Source: Knoxdaviesia capensis
Lineage: Eukaryota > Ascomycota > Sordariomycetes > Microascales > Gondwanamycetaceae
Assembly (NCBI GenBank): GCA_001510575.1
Contig: LNGK01000003.1
Span: 2,929,732-2,993,731 of the forward strand
Direction of reading: 5' to 3'
Length of the DNA stretch: 64,000 nucleotides
The position numbers and the translations under genes are program-made. The notes beneath the pieces were generated by a model. The model did not search any database. It was not told the DNA's origin and saw only the letters and a list, made by a program, of their open reading frames with translations. This document shows positions 12,665 through 24,700 of this stretch, one piece after another. The stretch's first letter is position 1; each line of letters begins with the position of its first letter.

Positions 12665-13943
12665 ATGATTCAGGACAACTGGCCCCTGGCCATACCATGA
12701 CCGCCTCTGTCTGCTTCACCTATGTGTCTATCACCGAGTGTCTGCGACGGACGCTATAGGCCTCGTGTGGCATGGATAGATTTGTATTATTATCCTGTTT
12801 TGCATTCTCCACTTCATCCAATTTACGGTCTTTGGCTCATGAGCTGCCGGGCTGTGATTTCAACTCGCTTACCTCCGGGCCTTTCGATCTTCTGCGATCG
12901 TTCCTGCCTCGGTGTATCTGTGCTGCAGTCCCTTGTGACGCCGGGCTGAGGCCACCTGATATCCGACGTTTTTCATCTGTCCTTATACTGTGAATCATGA
13001 TAGACGTTTCTTCCTTGGCTTCCGAGCTCCTCCACGACTTGGTGATCTCATCTCGTCTTGCTATATTTTCGCACCATTTGTGCCAGATACAGGACCCCTA
13101 TCTCATCTTCTGGCTTTCTTGATCTATCACAGGTAGTCAGAGAACTTGCCAATCTCGGAATATCACTAACTTGTTGTTATTGATGGTGCTGTGTTTATTG
13201 CCAACCACAACACTGCGTCTGTATTTCCCGTGATGTTTATTGTTCACGTGTTGATAATGGAAGAAATAATATATTTTGTGTACGGCATCACAATCACTCA
13301 GGGCCAAATTGCTTTGGATAAAAGAATCCTCTGCTTCCTGGACTCCTTTTCATTTTCTCTTCTGTTTTCCCTCTCTCCACCTTACAAGTAACATTTTGTT
13401 CTATGATTTTCAATTGCTTTTCGCATTCTTCGATCATCATCAACATTCTTCCTCTTCTTCCTCACACAACCTTCACCCACAGTCTCGACTTCGAGCCTTC
13501 TTTACCTTAACTGACACTCCTAACTTTTCTCGTCGTGACGATCGATTTTGACAAGGTCAGCATTCTGATCTCAGTTCTTGACCCAATTGTCTTTTTCAAG
13601 TATTCGACGCACAAGAATCGGCTGTGTTATTTTTTTGACCGCGTAAGTCTTCCTGTCCACAAGTTCAATTTCCTTGTTTACTTTGCGAGAGTCGTGAATG
13701 TTTTTTTCACTTCAGCATTTCTTGTGTTGATACTTCTTGTATCTTCTCTCTCTCCTGTGTTGTTTTAAACTTCCTCCTTTACACAACTCCTGTTTCCACT
13801 CCAAAGCTCGAACTGATTTTTGTTCACTAACCATTCTTCGACTCTCTCAAATGACAGTCTTTTCACCTCTCGTTCAACTTTGTCGTCAAGTTCACGACAT
13901 CATCTTTTACCCAATCACTTCCCTTGTTCCATTTTCAAGAACA
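12665..13943. other. Long T/CT-rich leader and promoter of the downstream gene
   Basis: From about 13,170 to 13,940 the plus strand is rich in T and TC tracts, which is usual for promoters and long 5' leaders of filamentous fungi. Several gtaagt-like donors and cag acceptors occur, so leader introns are possible. The first ~300 bases are the FMP46 3' flank. No coding signal seen. Confidence 0.5.
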
Positions 13944-16900
13944 ATGACTACTCCCAACTGTCGTCGCCAGAATTGGCCTTGTAAGTTATGGAAGCTGTTC
14001 CGTGATTCATGATTACACTATCTCAAAAAGATAACCGAACTGACTCATTTCTTTTTCTTTGACCTAGCAGCTTCTACCCAGGGCAACAACAGTCCTGTCA
14101 ATGCTTCAAGCGGTGCCCAATCTGTTGGAATTTTGATCAACTTCGACACGTCAAGCGAATCATCATCCGACACCGACATGATGATTGGAAACAAGCAATT
14201 GCCCGGAGATTCGAAGGTCCAGCTCACTCAGAATGGTAACGGCAACAATATCGTGCCTGGCAAGAATGCTCAGGTCTCCTGTGCTTCGTACACCGACAGC
14301 AAGACACCTCGCTCGTGGGATATCAAGGACATGTTCGCCGGAACTCTGATTGGCTATTATGGCGTGAATGAGGCCGGAAAATCGGTCACGGAGTCAAAGG
14401 ACACCAGAATCACTGGAGGGTCACCTGACAAGGCTAATGCTGACGACAACAAGTCTCATGGAGCGAAGAAGACTGAGCTGGCTGGAATGGCTGAAACTGC
14501 AAACATGCGTTCTGGAGCGTTGACCAACAACACCAAGCTGACTGTGCCGGTGAAGACTGTCAACACGCCTGGAAAGTCGTCCGTCCAAGCCACCGCGACT
14601 GTCAACAAATACGCCGGACCGTCGAACGTCAACAAAGTGTCAACATCGTCTATGAAGACCACGGAAAACAACAATCTCTCGGCGCTGTGGAACAACAAAC
14701 CCCTTGGAACTGTTGATGGCAACAACAACAAGCCTCTGAGAATCTCGAACAACAACACCAACAACAACAAGCTCAATGGATCCAGCAATCCTGTCAATAC
14801 GCCTCCTGGAAAGTCGACTCTTCAATCCATGCCGACTCCTAACAATGTATCCCCGGGAATGGTCAAGATCCAGGCGCTGCTCGCATCGATGAAAGGTGTC
14901 AAAGCCCCTATCGGAGCCTCAAACAACAAGTCTAGTGGAGCAGTCAATGTCGCCAATACATCTCCCGGAAAACCTTCCCTTTCACCGACTGCAAGTGGTG
15001 GTTCCGGGTTCCCCACTGTGTCGGGAAACAACATGCTTTCCGGAACGCCGGAGAAAGCCAGCATGCCTGTGCCCCCTTTGAGTGACGAGCAACGGCCCCA
15101 AAGACGCAATAGAGTTCGGACAAAACGTGGTACAGCTCGGGCCAACAAGCGACATGATGGTGGAGAACAGCTTGCTCGATTGCCGGCCATGACCACCCAT
15201 GAACTCGGTGAAGTGGCCAAGAGCTGCGTGCCCACCAGAGCGGAGACGATTCCGTCCCATATGAGACAGGTTCAAAGCCAGCCGGTGCAGACGAAGCCTG
15301 CGTCTCTGGGCCCGCAAGGCGCGGCTAGAGTTGAACAGGCGCCGAAGGTTGAGCAGCCGGCGTCTGGATGGGTTCCGCCGCATCTCCGCCATGCCTCGCC
15401 GCCGACAGCCCTCCTTAGAGAGTCGCCGCCGACTGTTGCAGTCCCGGCGCCCCAGACAAACGGACCAGCTCAACAGGATAATGCTGAGTACGTGCCGCCT
15501 CACCTGCGCCGCAGTGAGACCCCCAGAGATGCTGGAACCAGCGGAAGTTCTTTTGGCAGTCAGCCCGCCGTGACCAGAGTTAGAAATGTGACGATTCTGA
15601 GAGGTGACCCCTCAAGTGTGTCGGCGATTGAAGCCAAGCCGATCTCCTTGGGCCCTGCTCCGGTGGCGTGGAGTTTGAAAATCGAGCTGCTTCAACCCGT
15701 GCGGGAGGCGTTGAAGGATGCCGAGGTGCCCGGGCTTGTGGTCACACAGCCCGCCACAAGCTCGACCTCCACACAGTCGAAGACATCTAATACGTCGGCT
15801 GCCCATGTGCGCCCTTCGCCCCCGGTGGTCTCATCTCCGGTCCCTCAATCCGTTGGCGGCGCGCCTATCCAGGCTGCGGACATGAACACCTCGCGGGCTG
15901 CAACCGTTGTGCCCCTGTGGAAGAGAGATTACGTCCAGGTTCAGCTGTACATGGAGCGGGCGAACTTTGCGAATGTGGCGCTCGCAAAGAACAATATCCA
16001 CTTGTTCATGAGACGCTGGGGCACGGTGCTCCGGGTGAACTGCTCGAACAAGCAGACGCACTTTTTTGTACACTATGCGACCACGGCAGAGGCTCGGGCC
16101 GCCGTGAGAGGCACGAACGGACTGGTTATTCCCGGTACCATTGGCCGTGTCAATGCTCGCCCGGGCTTCGGCCCTTCTCGGAAGGAGCGGAGTCCTGGTC
16201 CTAGCCGCGAGACTTCTTCATCTGGAGACGGACGCCAGGCCAGTCCCGTTGGGGAGGCTCGTCTGGCCGGACCCTATTACCGTGCTCCCGGTCTGGAGGC
16301 TTCGAGACATGAGCAGCAGGAAGTTCGCGTCCCTGATCCGGTCTTCCAGCCGTTCACGCCGGCTGATGCTGATGTGGCCAAGGGCCGAGCGGTTGTTCGG
16401 GAGGCGGACACGGCGCCCCAGGAGGAATGCTCGGCCAGCGATGCCGACGATGACGAGGTCGAGTTCATTCTGTCGTATGGCCCGGATGTGCCCGTTGGTG
16501 TTCGGGCCGGTTCTGGTGCTGCTGCTGCTGGTGGCGCGGTGGGTGGCGCTGGCCCTGCTGGTCCGGCCGATGCTGATGGTTCCGCTTCCGCTGCTTCTGC
16601 TCCTGGTGCTGGTGGTGTTGTGTCTGGCGCTGGCCCGGCTGTGGGGGGAGTCACAGTTGTGGACTCAGCGGCCGCGGTGGCGGCGGTGGTTGAGAAGGAG
16701 GAGGGGGCGGTTGGGGAAGGGCCTCTGGACATTGACGAGGCCGGGGTGGGCCAGTGCGCGGAAGGGCCCCCGGAGGTGGCCGAGCTCACCACCTTCGGCC
16801 GGGTTTTGGTCGGCCTTATGGCGGCCCTCTTCTTCGTGCTGGCGGGAGACACCACCCCCGTGGATCCGGGCGGTCCACGCTGGACCCCGAAGATATCGCT

Positions 16901-17069
16901 GACAGCGTTCCTCTTCCTCTCCCTGATGGGAGTTGCTGCCTTTTCCAGCAAGCCCCGGTCCCGCACTCTTCATAGTGTGGGCATGTGGTGCATGGCCAGC
17001 GCCGCGTATGTGGCTGTCGACTGTGCGCTGCGTGCCGTGGACCTGGCCCACCTCTCACCAGGCGGTTAG
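13944..17069 (+). CDS. Uncharacterised RRM-like protein with C-terminal membrane segments
   Basis: Two exons: 13944-13980 (MTTPNCRRQNWP + 1 nt) and 14071-17069, about 1011 aa. The intron starts gtaagt and ends in a NAGNAG acceptor (ctag|cag), so one alanine may be optional. Residues ~60-350 are Asn/Ser/Thr-rich with a recurring N-T-(P/S)-(P)-G-K-(S/P) motif. Two W/Y-V-P-P-H-L-R motifs lie near residues 443 and 485; this motif is shared with DEAD-box helicases and other mRNA-associated proteins. An RRM-like fold spans about 632-712 (VQLYMERANFANVALAKNN ... THFFVHYATTAEARAAVRG). A Gly/Ala/Val/Pro-rich linker follows. The last ~90 residues hold two or three hydrophobic segments (VLVGLMAALFFVLAG, ISLTAFLFLSLMGVAAF, MWCMASAAYVAVDCAL). 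The architecture suggests an RNA-binding protein anchored to a membrane; that is inference. I do not recognise a named family. Confidence 0.75.
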
Positions 17070-17141
17070 AGCCTGGTGGAGTTGTGGTGTCTCGGGGCTT
17101 GCTGGGCGACGTCCCCCCCTCTTGTCCTTTCCCGTTCCCTT

Positions 17142-17177
<36 letters not shown>

Positions 17178-17830
17178 CTTTCTTTTTTTCTTTTCTTTTC
17201 TTTTTGCGCTGGGGTGTCGGTGTTTGGCGGTCTGGCGGTGTGACCGTCTATCCGTTTGCCGGGGCGCGCTCGTTTGAGCGCGTTTGTCTGCGCCTACCCG
17301 CCCTCTTCTTTTTCTTTTCTTCACCTCTCGTCCGCTGTTGGCCTCTCTCTGTTGGTGCGCTGGTGTCTGTCGGGTTTCTGGGCGTGGTTTGTCGGTCCGT
17401 TAGAGAAGAGTCGATAAATTCTATGAGGACTTGGAGTTTTAAATTGCCGTTGATATCAAATGATCGTGATACTGTTAGACTGTGATACTTTAAACGTAGA
17501 TGCAAGGTTAGGGACGACGATCCGTCTCTTGGATGGAGGCTTTCTGATACTGCTGCTGGTTCCCGTTGACCTCTTCTATACTGCAGATAGGACATGGAGC
17601 TCGGTTAACGGACGGCCTAGGAACAGCAATAGATCAGGCCATTCTTGATAACGGTGGGACTGACGAGTATCATCCACAAGACCATAAAGAGAAGCGGTAG
17701 GATGACACTATTCGGAGAATGGATGCTTCGATTGCTGGGTGTGAAGCCTTCACCCGTCTAGTATTATGTACAGATATACATACATGGCTCTACGCCAATG
17801 GTTCAAAAGAATAAAAGGTAATTCCAACGC
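17070..17830. other. Convergent 3' flanks
   Basis: The 3' regions of the RRM-like gene (+) and NDUFA2 (-) meet here. The first 200 bases are strongly pyrimidine-rich on the plus strand, including a CT microsatellite. No gene seen. Confidence 0.55.
17146..17175. repeat. (CT)15 microsatellite
   Basis: Uninterrupted TC dinucleotides over 30 bases, about 77 bases after the stop codon of the RRM-like gene and thus probably inside its 3' untranslated region. Confidence 0.95.
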
Positions 17831-18573
17831 TCATGCCTTCACCAATGCCGTCACGGCAGCCTCGATCTGCTTGTCGGTGAGACCTGTGGTGGTGGATTGG
17901 CCGTTAGTAAGAGCTGGGTATCGAGGGGATATTAGGCATGGGGAGCTGTAGACTTACCCTCGAGAGGTTGCGAAGTTTCGACGCCAAGTTCTGTTTTAGG
18001 GTGGGTTGTGAAGAGTTAGTACAGAAGCCCACGGAGGTATGATAAAGGATGATGGCTAGGTAGTATAAGACGAGAGGCAACTGATGTATACAGAGACACC
18101 GCGCCTAGTACTACACACCACACACGACTAGTATGCTAGAGTTCGGAAGAGGGTCTCGTACCGTATCGGACAAACACCCGTGGTTGGGTGCCGACAGCCT
18201 CGCGGAGCATGATGGGGACGTTGGGGTTGTTCTTCTTCATGGTGGGATATGCGCGCGTCAGGAATGACCTGGAGGGGACAACATGGCGGGTTAGCTACAC
18301 CGGACTATACAGCACGGGGAATCCGGCTCAGCTACGAGGCCCGCAGTGTCGTTTGACAGCAACCGGGGGTATTGGAGCTCTCCGGCGGGCGACTGATGAT
18401 AACGCAGACGGAGCTTTTTGACTGTGCGTCAAGAAACACAGCCGCACGCCCGGAAACCACGACGGCACAAAACGGGGTCTCACGCACCGAACAGCCGCGC
18501 TCTGGTCCGAGGTCTGGCAAAACAGGAAGCGAAGCTCCTTCAAGGACTTCGTGAAAGCGTACCGGCCCGACAT
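17831..18573 (-). CDS. NDUFA2: NADH:ubiquinone oxidoreductase subunit B8 (NDUFA2 family)
   Basis: Accessory subunit of respiratory complex I with a thioredoxin-like fold, located on the matrix arm. Four exons: 18573-18488, 18268-18162, 17990-17958 and 17883-17831, giving 92 aa, close to the ~95 aa of homologues. Introns are 219, 171 and 74 nt, with donors gtgcgt, gtacga and gtaagt. Signatures in order are MSGRYAFTKSLKELRFLFCQ, SDQSAAVR|SFLTRAYPTMKKNNP, NVPIMLREAVGTQPRVFVRY, ELGVETSQPLEG and LTDKQIEAAVTALVKA. Every junction restores the frame, so the model is firm despite the very small exons. It shares an upstream region with MPC2, another mitochondrial gene. Confidence 0.92.
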
Positions 18574-19313
18574 CTCTGCGGTTGGCTGTGGGGGTATCGA
18601 TCGTTCGTTCGTCGGTTGTTTGGAGGTTGCGAGGAAGGCGAGAGAAAGGGATCTCCCGGAATGGCGTCGGCACCGCGATAAGGGGGGCGGGAAAACAAGA
18701 GAGCAAAAGAGAGCAAGGTGTATGAGCCGTCCCTTCGCGTGAGAACAGAACAGTGGTGCGAATTGGGCTTCGAAGATACCGATAAAGGACTATCGTGCTC
18801 AGCAAAAGTCGAGATCTCAGAATTTGTCGCCAGTTCCTGGAATTGCTGTATCGGGGCTTACACGCCCCGATTGAGACATATACCTGCCTACAGTGATACA
18901 CGTGATTACAAAACCCCGCTAAACAGATACATGAATCTTCCATAACCCTAAGAGCCAACCCTAGTGCAGCACAACACTGTCTCCGGTTTACGGCAGTGTG
19001 AAGATGACTCAGCACCCTCTGCCAAAGAACCACCTTTTTTTTGCCTGTAGGGCAAAACCGCCTGTGGACTTATGGCCCCTAAACCCCGGACTTGGTCACG
19101 ATTTCTTCATTGTTTTCTATCAGCCATTGTGGATTTGACTCCCCCAACATCACCTCCGTGACGGTTTTCTCTTTCCTTCTTTGCGCAAACAACCGAAGCC
19201 TGACCTTTGTCCAACGCTTTTGACAAACACCAGAGAGAGAGAGAGAATTCCCCATCGTCCCTCCCTCCTCTCCGAACCGTGATCTCCACTCAAACTCACA
19301 CATCTCCGCAACA
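18574..19313. promoter_or_regulatory. Shared promoter region of NDUFA2 and MPC2
   Basis: 740 bases separate the start codons of two divergently transcribed mitochondrial genes. An ATTGG (inverted CCAAT) box lies at 18762-18766, about 190 bases from the NDUFA2 start; CCAAT boxes bind the HAP/CBC complex, which controls respiratory genes in fungi. Two AACCCTA boxes lie at 18944-18950 and 18957-18963. Co-regulation is inference. Confidence 0.5.
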
Positions 19314-20289
19314 ATGTCCGCATCCCGAATCTTTGCGCAAGCGGCGCGCCCGGCGTTCCGCGCGGGCCCGGCGCCGTTCCCGCACGCCCAGTTCCGCTCG
19401 GCCTTCCGCCGCGACGCGTTCAAGCGCTTCCAGAGCACCACGGCCGGCCCGGAGCACGCCAAGCCGTCGTGGTTCAAGCGCATGTGGGACAGCCCGGTCG
19501 GCCTGAAGACTGTGCATTTCTGGTAAGTGCGTTGGCGATGGCTTCGGTGGCGGGGGAGCGGCTCGTTCTCCTCCCCCCCCCGCCCCATCTGTTCCGGGTT
19601 TGAGTGTGGTGTGGGATGGAGGACTGTTGCTAACACGCTGTTCCTGGTTCTTCCGTATAGGGCTCCGGTCATGAAGGTACGAAAAACCCACAAAAATACT
19701 CTCAGATTGCACGAACGCCCTGCGCCCACGCACCCGAATTTACCCGACTCTCGATCCTGCGCGCTCTTGTTCCGAGTCCGGGGCGGGTGCGAGGGACCTG
19801 TGACTCTGCGGTTGTCTGGAGACCCTGGCGAGCGTTATATATCTCAAGAGCACTATACTGGCGGTAAAATAGCTACTGACTGAACTTCGGGGATCCACAG
19901 TGGGGAATTGTCCTGGCCGGAATCAACGACATGACGCGCCCGGTTGAGGCGCTGTCGGTGACACAGAACGCTGCGCTGACCTGCACCGGTCTGATCTGGA
20001 CCCGCTGGTGCTTGATCATCAAGCCCAAGAACTACCTGTACGTTGGCCTGCCCCCCTCATTTCCCGCCAGGTGTCTGGTCGTGTGAGATTGAGCGCTTCC
20101 GTTTATATGTACTGTATTCTGACCCGTCTTGCACGCACCGCCAGCCTGGCCGCCGTGAACTTCTTCATGGGCGTCGTTGGCATGATCCAGCTCGGCCGTA
20201 TCGCCATGCACGACCCGTCCAAGGCCGCTCCCGTGGCTATTGAGGACGCCGCTGCCAAGCCGGAGGAGCCCAAGGAAGCCAAGGCGTAA
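19314..20289 (+). CDS. MPC2: Mitochondrial pyruvate carrier subunit 2
   Basis: Inner-membrane subunit of the mitochondrial pyruvate carrier; pairs with an MPC1-type subunit to import pyruvate into the matrix. Four exons: 19314-19522, 19661-19676 (only 16 nt), 19901-20037 and 20145-20289, giving 168 aa. Donors are gtaagt, gtacga and gtacgt. The core begins GLKTVHFW|APVMK|WGIVLAGINDMTRPVE and continues TCTGLIWTRWCLIIKPKNYL and LAAVNFFMGVVGMIQLGRIA, the three-helix MPC pattern. About 50 Arg/Ala/Phe-rich residues precede it and fit a mitochondrial targeting sequence. The C-terminal tail is Ala/Glu/Lys-rich. The 16-nt exon is required, because it carries the conserved A-P-V-M-K that joins the first helix. 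Confidence 0.93.
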
Positions 20290-21763
20290 ACAGATAGAGA
20301 TACCTGTTCTGCTTTGAGTGCTTCTTTTCTTTTCTTTTCTTTCCCGTCCCGTTTATGAACTCGCTAAAAGATGCGCGGTATCTTTGCGTCCGTATATCTT
20401 GTCGAAGGAAGCAATTCCTGTTGTACAACTAAATATTACAGTTGGGGAAGGGAACCCTGCTCCTCCAGATCCTGTCCGCCCCCTTTTCCTTTTCCTGTTT
20501 CCAGGCTGTTTTTTTCTTGCTGTACCATACATCATCATACACTCCCCTGCATTCTCCCGACCTCTATGCCATATCAAGGCTCCAAGTCCGTCTTTCTGAA
20601 TTTGCTTTTGGTCTTATAAAGTGTCCGTCGTGCTCCGAGCTTCTTTTCGATTTCAGATTCCGGGTATCTGGAAGAGCTACAGCCCTCAATCTACACCGAG
20701 TCGCTCATGTTGGGCTGAGGAGTAGGAGGGAGTATGGCCCCTCTTTCTATATATTTTATATGCCCATGTACTTGCACCAATATACATATATATGTTTCTC
20801 ATGACTGCTCTTTCACTCTCTCTATCCCTATATATATGCTTACTGACTTTGTCCTCACTCAAGACTACACGGAATCTATATCATGCTATTTTTGATATTC
20901 AAACCAGGAGTGTAATACTCAGGTTAAGGGCCACCCTGTTTTGCTTTGAACCTCACACCGTGATGCTGTCTTTGTGTGGCTGCTGGAACGATATAGAATC
21001 CCTACGAGCTGCCTTCCACAAAGTGTAGACCGCCGCCCCATGACCTCCCCACGATATGGCAAAATGAACAGATAGAAGGTCCTCGATCGATTCATGAAGC
21101 ATGATCACAGACTGATTCGTCATCCACGTGGGGCGAATTCATGCCCTAGATTCCTTTCCTCCTCTTCCTCCCACAAAAATAGTTTCTTCCTCCTTCATCC
21201 TTCTTCATCCTCCTTCATCCTCCTCCATTCTCACTTTTCTTCCATCTTCCTTATATCATCCCATCCAAACTCTCCACACTATTTAGAAGGAATAATCTTC
21301 CGCCAATACCATATGGAAGGAATATCCTTCTGGCCTCTGTCCCCTATCATTAGTATCTCGCCTATAGTTATTAATAACTACAGGCATCAAAAGATAATTA
21401 TATTCTTTTCACTGGAGATGGGGGCTTATTATGTCCCCGGTCTGGGCTGGGCAGGCCTGGCGGCTATGTCGCTAGGTCTGTCCAGCATCAAGACGGGCCG
21501 ATTTTGTGTTCCGTCAATAGAGACGGATGAGAGAGGTAAGGGATCAAGCACATTCACTACACATTTGCGGGTCGCACATCTTCAGTCAATACTTTGGATG
21601 ACAATAGTCCGGTCTTCATCAGTTCGAAACCCGGGTCTTTGTTCACGTCTTCATCTTCGCTAACTAACTAGAATCCTCCTCCGCTGTACAGCATCTCTCA
21701 TTCCTGTACTGGTAGTTGCTCCGCCGTGCGTGGGCTTCGGATGGGGTCCGCGCGACCAAGCCC
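20290..21763. other. Convergent intergenic region between MPC2 and the PKS
   Basis: Holds the 3' flanks of MPC2 (+) and of the PKS (-). About 20,290-20,600 is T/C-rich and 20,740-20,860 is AT-rich. Open frames at 21,094-21,663 are low-complexity (F/S/I-rich) and resemble no family. No gene supported. Confidence 0.55.
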
Positions 21764-24700
21764 TCACAGCCCCTTCGCCGCCTGCCATCTCTCGGCCACC
21801 GTGGCGGCGAGGTCTTCGGTCGAGCGACCGGCCACCAGGTCCAGAATCGACATCTCGATCCCCGTCACCCCGCGAATCCACCCCTGCAAGCCACTGGCGT
21901 TGATCGAATCCAGCCCATACCGCGTGAGAGATCGGCTCACGTCAAGGTCGTCGTCCTCGCCCAGTCCGATCGCCTCGCAGACGACGGACTTGAGGCCCTC
22001 TAGCAGGGTCTCCAGGGCGGTTGTCGCGTCGGGGGCGGCGAGGAGCTTGGCGGCCATCGCCTTGGCCGAGTGCTCACCATGCACGCCTGTGCGCTTGCCA
22101 GTCGGGGCTCCTCCGGGAGCGGCGTCGAACGAGGGGGCAGCGGCCGCGTCCACAAGATCCATGCTTGTGAACAAGGCAGTGCGGGCCCAGAACGGGTCCA
22201 TCAGAGGATTGCGGGCCTGGGTTTGCTTGATCAGCCCGCCCGTGCCCACACCCGCCACCACCAGCGCCGGCAGGTCGTCGGCCTCGGCGCCGACGCGGCC
22301 AACCAGAGCTCTCTCGACCATGTCGAGGAAGTCTCCCTCCCGTATTCCGAAGAAACCCGTGGTCTTCAGCGTTGCCAGCAGGCTGGAGTCGCGCTCCAGC
22401 ATGCCCGGACCAAGAATCGGCCCCATGGCCACCGAGCTGGCGTGGTGGCCGTGGGCCCGGAGCGCCAGAGCAAGAGAATCTTGCGTGCAGTTCCCAGCCG
22501 CATAATTTGCTTGCCCCCGGTTGCCAATCACTCCCGCTGCGCTTGAGAGTACGATCGCCCACGGTTTCGCGGACATGCCGGGGCGGTCGTGGTTGGCGGG
22601 CACGGGCATCGTCATCAGAGCCTTGGTGACGTTCAGCGTGCCTAGGGCCTTGGGCCGGAAAGACACATTCCACTCATCTAGAGTCATGTCGTGGAACAGC
22701 GCGTCCTACCGTTGGCGAATAGTTAGTATAATGTCTCCATGATTTCCCACATCCCTCTATCAGATGGCTAACGATTGTTCACCTACTTGAAGCACGGCCG
22801 CACATATGACAACTCCTCCAATTTTGGACATTCTGTCCGGGATTGTCGAGTGTAGCAGGTCCTTGACCACATTTTCGTGGCAGACGTCGGCTGCGAAACA
22901 CTCCACGAGAGTGTCGACTCCAAAATCATGGAGGGTTCTACCCCCATTTGCCGTCTTGGCCGCCGACCGCGAGACGAAGGCAAGTTTCTTGGCCCCTAGG
23001 CCAACGAGACGCTGCGCGATGGACGCGCCGAGACCCTTCATACCGCCAATGATCACATACGTATCTTCCGCATTGACTCTGTCCGAGGAGGCCTTCAGAA
23101 CCACGTTCTGCGGCACCGACAGTGCGGTGCCGCGCGAAGCTGCAGCGACATGAAGCCCCGTGTTCTTGGCAGCATGGAGAGACACGAAGAGCTTCTCAAG
23201 GTTGGCGATGGAGAACGTGGCCGCTCCTTGGATATCGCCGGGGGTCAGAACGCCGGATTGGAAAAGGTTGTCCACGTACGTGAACAACTCGCTCGCGAGT
23301 GCAGGCTTCTGCGTGGCTAGCTGAGCCGGGTCGACGGTGATGAGGGAGCATGCACCGGCTAAGACTGCTGCCCCAGATCCGGTCGGCTGTTCCGTGAGCT
23401 TTTGTGCAAACTGCACAATCGTTCCTCCTATTAGATTAACATTGTCGGCGTTAGTAGGGAATACCACCAAAAATAATACTCATACCCTCAACATGTGTCT
23501 CGAAGGAATGTGCACAACAAATCCAAGAACTTACCATTTCTCACAGCCTTGAGCAAGTATCTCGGCCGGTCCGCGGACGGGTTGTAAACCAGATCAACAC
23601 CAGCATCAAGATCAGGATGGCGAATCTGGTCGCGGGGAATCGTGTCCATGACAAGGACGTTTTCGTGGGGGACACCCAGGCTCTTCAGGATGACCCGTTG
23701 CACATCCGTGGAACTGGCGTCCACGGTAGCGAACACCCGGCACTCAGGATAGCGGAGCTTGGCGAGACGAATGGCCGCTTGGCCGTAGCCGCTGGCGCCA
23801 GCGTGGACGAGAAGTGTCAGGGGCACGTCGGTTCGGACCGTGGAGGCGAGCTCGCCGACGACCAGAGCACCGAGGATGAAACAGCTGGGAGCGTACACGA
23901 TCGCAAAGGGGTCCGCGGGGTCGAGCCCGGAGTTACGAGGCACCGGCGGGGCGTGTTTGACGAAAGCCTCGGGGATGCGGACACATGTGCGCAGGCCACT
24001 GTCAGGTGCAGCCAGAAGTCCGACGACGGCGTCGCCGGGGCGGAAGTTGAGCACGTGCCGGCCGACCTTGACAACGGTGCCGGAGATGTCGGAGCCCGGG
24101 TGCGAGTCCGTGCTGTGGCCCATGACAATGTCCAGGTCGGATGCGTGCAGCACAGCGGTGCGCAGCGAGATTTCGACGTCGTGCGTGCCGAGAGCAGTCG
24201 TCTTGGAAGCGTCGATGGGCGCCCAGAGGCGGTTGGAGTCGGCGGTGCCAGCTTCGAGCACCTTGAGCTCGTACTGCAGCGGAGAGTCTCCAGCAGGGAA
24301 TGGAACCAACTTGCGCGGGAGATTGGCAGCATTCTGCTCGACCATCTCCTTGGTCTCGAGCATCTCGTTGAGCGACTGCAGCAGTTCGAGGCGGGGGATG
24401 TACACCTGATTCTCGCGCACGCAGAACTCGGCATCGGCGGGACCGAGCACCTCAGAACCGTCGGCCAGGAATGCCTCGGCGAAGACGTCAAGGGCAATTT
24501 GTCCATGCTTGTCGTTCTGCCCTGCATCAGATGAGTACTGGGAGCTGGGACGAAGGTCCAGCGTGATGACGCGCCGCGTGGCGTCCTCGGACGAGAGCGT
24601 GCGGGCCAGGCCGACAATCGCGGCGTTCATCGGATCAGGCACGGTGGCCGATCCGCCCTGCGTGATGCACAGCATTCCCTTCGACGAGCGTTGCAGGTGG

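Noticed and set aside
16141..17051. Long frames on both strands overlapping the C-terminal half of the RRM-like gene
   Set aside because: GC-rich shadows; the main frame shows RRM-like and membrane segments with continuous coding, while the others are Arg/Pro-rich without motifs.
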